NCBI GenBank assembly: GCA_003049465.1
Contig: PYSS01000248.1
Span: 1 to 18,551 of the forward strand
Direction of reading: 5' to 3'
DNA: 18,551 nucleotides
Origin: Magnaporthiopsis rhizophila
Lineage: Eukaryota; Ascomycota; Sordariomycetes; Magnaporthales; Magnaporthaceae
The notes under the pieces were generated by a model. It searched no databases. It was not told the DNA's origin and was given only the letters and a program-made list of their open reading frames with translations. Below are positions 16,374 to 18,551 of this stretch, piece by piece; the stretch's first letter is position 1; each line of letters starts with the position of its first letter. Both the position numbers and the translations under genes were made by a program.

Positions 16374-18551
16374 GTGCATATCCAATTGTATCTGTTTAAA
16401 CCAAGCACTCTTATCGCAAATGCAATATTATTAATTGTGATTTGCGCACAGCCCTATCAATTATATTATTAATTATTTCAAAATTACTGGGGTAAAAATA
16501 TCGTTTGGGGTTATAAGCAAAATTATTATTTATTTATATAAATCATATATTGCATTCTTTTTGTAACAAATTTTTTCCCGTTAATCTTGCATTTCCATAA
16601 TAGCTTTTGTATTTTTCTCGTCCTATAAAAAGGATTGCGTAATTTGTTTTTGTTTTATCGACCATTTTTTTTCAAAATATATTTATATTACTGGTACAGG
16701 CAAACAATTTCGTATTATCGTTTTTATGCTAATTGTTTTTTGTATGGAATAGTCCCTTTTATAGCCTGATATTTTTAATACCGTTACTAATATTATTAAA
16801 ATTTACAAATATAATTTTTATAATAATTATTATATTTGGTATTTTATTTTTTTGTTTTTTTTTCGTACTCTTTTTAAATGGTACCCTTTTTAAACGGATC
16901 CCAAAATCCATTATTTTGCAGGCCGCTGCTGCTATTATTTGATTATTACCTTTAATATTATTGTTTTTTTTGTTATTTTAAAAATTAATATTATTTATAA
17001 ATGCTGCCCCTTTTTTTTAATTATATATTTATACCGTTATTGCTATTATGGTTTACGGATCCCGAAAAAACTATTACCGATATTTCGGCAACCGCTAAAG
17101 CGCTTATAAATTTGTATTAAAAATAATTGCTATTATTGCAAGCAAAAAAAGCATTTGCGGCAATTTTATTAGTTTTGGTGATAATTTTCCACTTTTTTTG
17201 ATCCAAATCCATACAGGGTTATCTAATTACAGTTTTATCTTTTTTATTATCAAGTTTTATTATAATTTTGATTGTAATATTTTTAAAATAATCCTTCGAA
17301 ATATAAAAATTTAAATAAAAATATATGTATTATGCTTTTGTAATATGCATATTATTATATATATTTCTTTTTTTCCGGTATTAGAAATTATTGGGTTATA
17401 TTTAATACTAATACTGGTATTAAAATAATATTTTTTTTAAAAAAGGCCGATAATAGGTTTGGTATTTTGAAAGGCAATTTTTATTCTTTATTTTAAATCC
17501 ATAATATTGCGGATATTTTTTTTTCGAATATTTAACCTTATTTTTTCCGTTTTATTAAAAGCAAATATTACCTGTATATTTTGTTAAACCAGGTTTAATA
17601 TTTTATTATATGCAATATATTGCAATTTTGGCCAATTAATTTATAGGTTCCGATATTTTATAAGGTTAAATAGTATGGTATAAATGTAAATAATTTGTGC
17701 TATTGCAAAAAAATAAGGTTTGGTGCGATATTTGTTTATATTTTTCTTTTATATACCATTTTTTATTATAAAGCAGTATTTATATTTTGCGCTTTTGTTT
17801 AAACCTTTTATAAAAGTGGATATGAATTTTTATTGCCCCAAAACAAAAATATCTGTTATAACATCTGGTTAATTGGTATTTTAAGGTAATTTATTTGCAT
17901 TTAAAGCATTTATTATTATTTTAGGATCCGAAAAGCGTTTTTTGCTTATTATAAAGGTGCAAAAAATTAGTTTTATATTATTTTGGTAATAAAATTAATT
18001 ATAAAAAATTATCGTTTTTTTTATTTATACCATAAAAGTTTTTAATTCTTTTATTTGTAAATCTGGTGTGTTTTGCCCTTTATTTCCACAAATAGGGATT
18101 TGACTATATTTATAAATATACAATTCCTTTTTAGCCAAAATATATTTATATTATAATATTTATATGGATTTTTATTTGCCAAATAAATACAAAACAATTT
18201 CCAGCTTTTGAAATATACTTTTCTTAATATTTTACCGTTATTTAAAAATTTATTTTAATATTCCAGTATTTATTTATAATATTTAAATATATTTTTATTG
18301 TTTAAAAGCATATTGTTAATAACCAAATATTTTTTGGCATTATTAAAAAGGAAAATATTTTGGCCTATATTATTTTAAACAATTTTATTGCGTTATATAA
18401 ACATAATAATTTCGGTTGTTTTATTTTTGGTAATATTAATTATATAAAAATAAAAAATAAATTATAATACCCCTGGAAAGCTGGAATTTTTTTCTGGTTT
18501 TAGCGCCCCAAAGCGCAAGCAAAAAAAGGATAAGGGTTCCCCGTTTGCAAA
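16374..18551. other. AT-rich flank without a recognisable gene
   Basis: This is highly TpA-rich DNA, with most frames broken every few codons. On the minus strand about 16790-16960 a short frame reads KIMDFGIRLKRVPFKKS and then a run of K and N residues, as expected of an acidic coding stretch after G-to-A change; no family is recognised. The plus frame 16733-16942 is its hydrophobic shadow. No LTR, terminal repeat or RNA gene was found. It may be a still older transposon; the edge of any such element is not visible. Confidence 0.55.

Noticed and set aside
1..18551. Mitochondrial or bacterial AT-rich genome instead of fungal nuclear DNA
   Set aside because: LTR retrotransposons with target duplications, a chromodomain and transition-only divergence between repeats fit RIP-affected ascomycete nuclear DNA. 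No bacterial gene, operon, CRISPR array or mitochondrial gene was seen.

Overview
The window looks like a repeat-packed, AT-rich block from the nuclear genome of a filamentous ascomycete (Pezizomycotina); the species cannot be told. Three things point there: Ty3/gypsy chromoviruses of fungal type, very high TpA with stop-riddled frames, and repeat copies that differ almost only by transitions. The last two are the marks of repeat-induced point mutation (RIP). I found no intact protein gene, rRNA, tRNA or CRISPR array.

Layout. Positions 1-70 are a (TAA)n microsatellite, and 71-1140 is decayed flank with one GC-rich patch at 954-1054. Element 1 (1146-8286, minus strand) is a full-length gypsy retrotransposon. 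It has LTRs of 189 and 188 bp and a perfect 5-bp target duplication, CCCCG. On its minus strand one can follow Gag, zinc knuckle, protease, RT, RNase H, integrase and a chromodomain. A 103-bp spacer (8292-8394, including one copy of the next duplication) leads to element 2 (8395-16368, minus strand). Element 2 is a second, different full-length chromovirus with LTRs of 447 and 454 bp and the target duplication GGTCG. It has the same domain order, plus a plus-strand coiled-coil ORF remnant next to its 3' LTR. Inside its RNase H region sits a 596-bp non-autonomous element (11309-11904) with two 111-bp LTRs and the target duplication AATTT; it is a TRIM-like element. From 16374 to the end is AT-rich DNA with no recognisable gene.

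How it fits together. This is a nest of transposons rather than a pathway. Both chromoviruses carry decayed polymerase and integrase residues (for example YLDD changed to YLNN in each), so neither can move. The TRIM arrived after element 2, and its interior is much less RIP-mutated than the surroundings. The DNA that received both large elements contains about 30-bp palindromic repeats related to a tandem pair inside the LTRs of element 2, and element 1 landed exactly at the centre of one such palindrome.

The domain calls come from reading conserved motifs by eye, and domain edges are approximate. The LTR and target-duplication boundaries are exact matches in the sequence.
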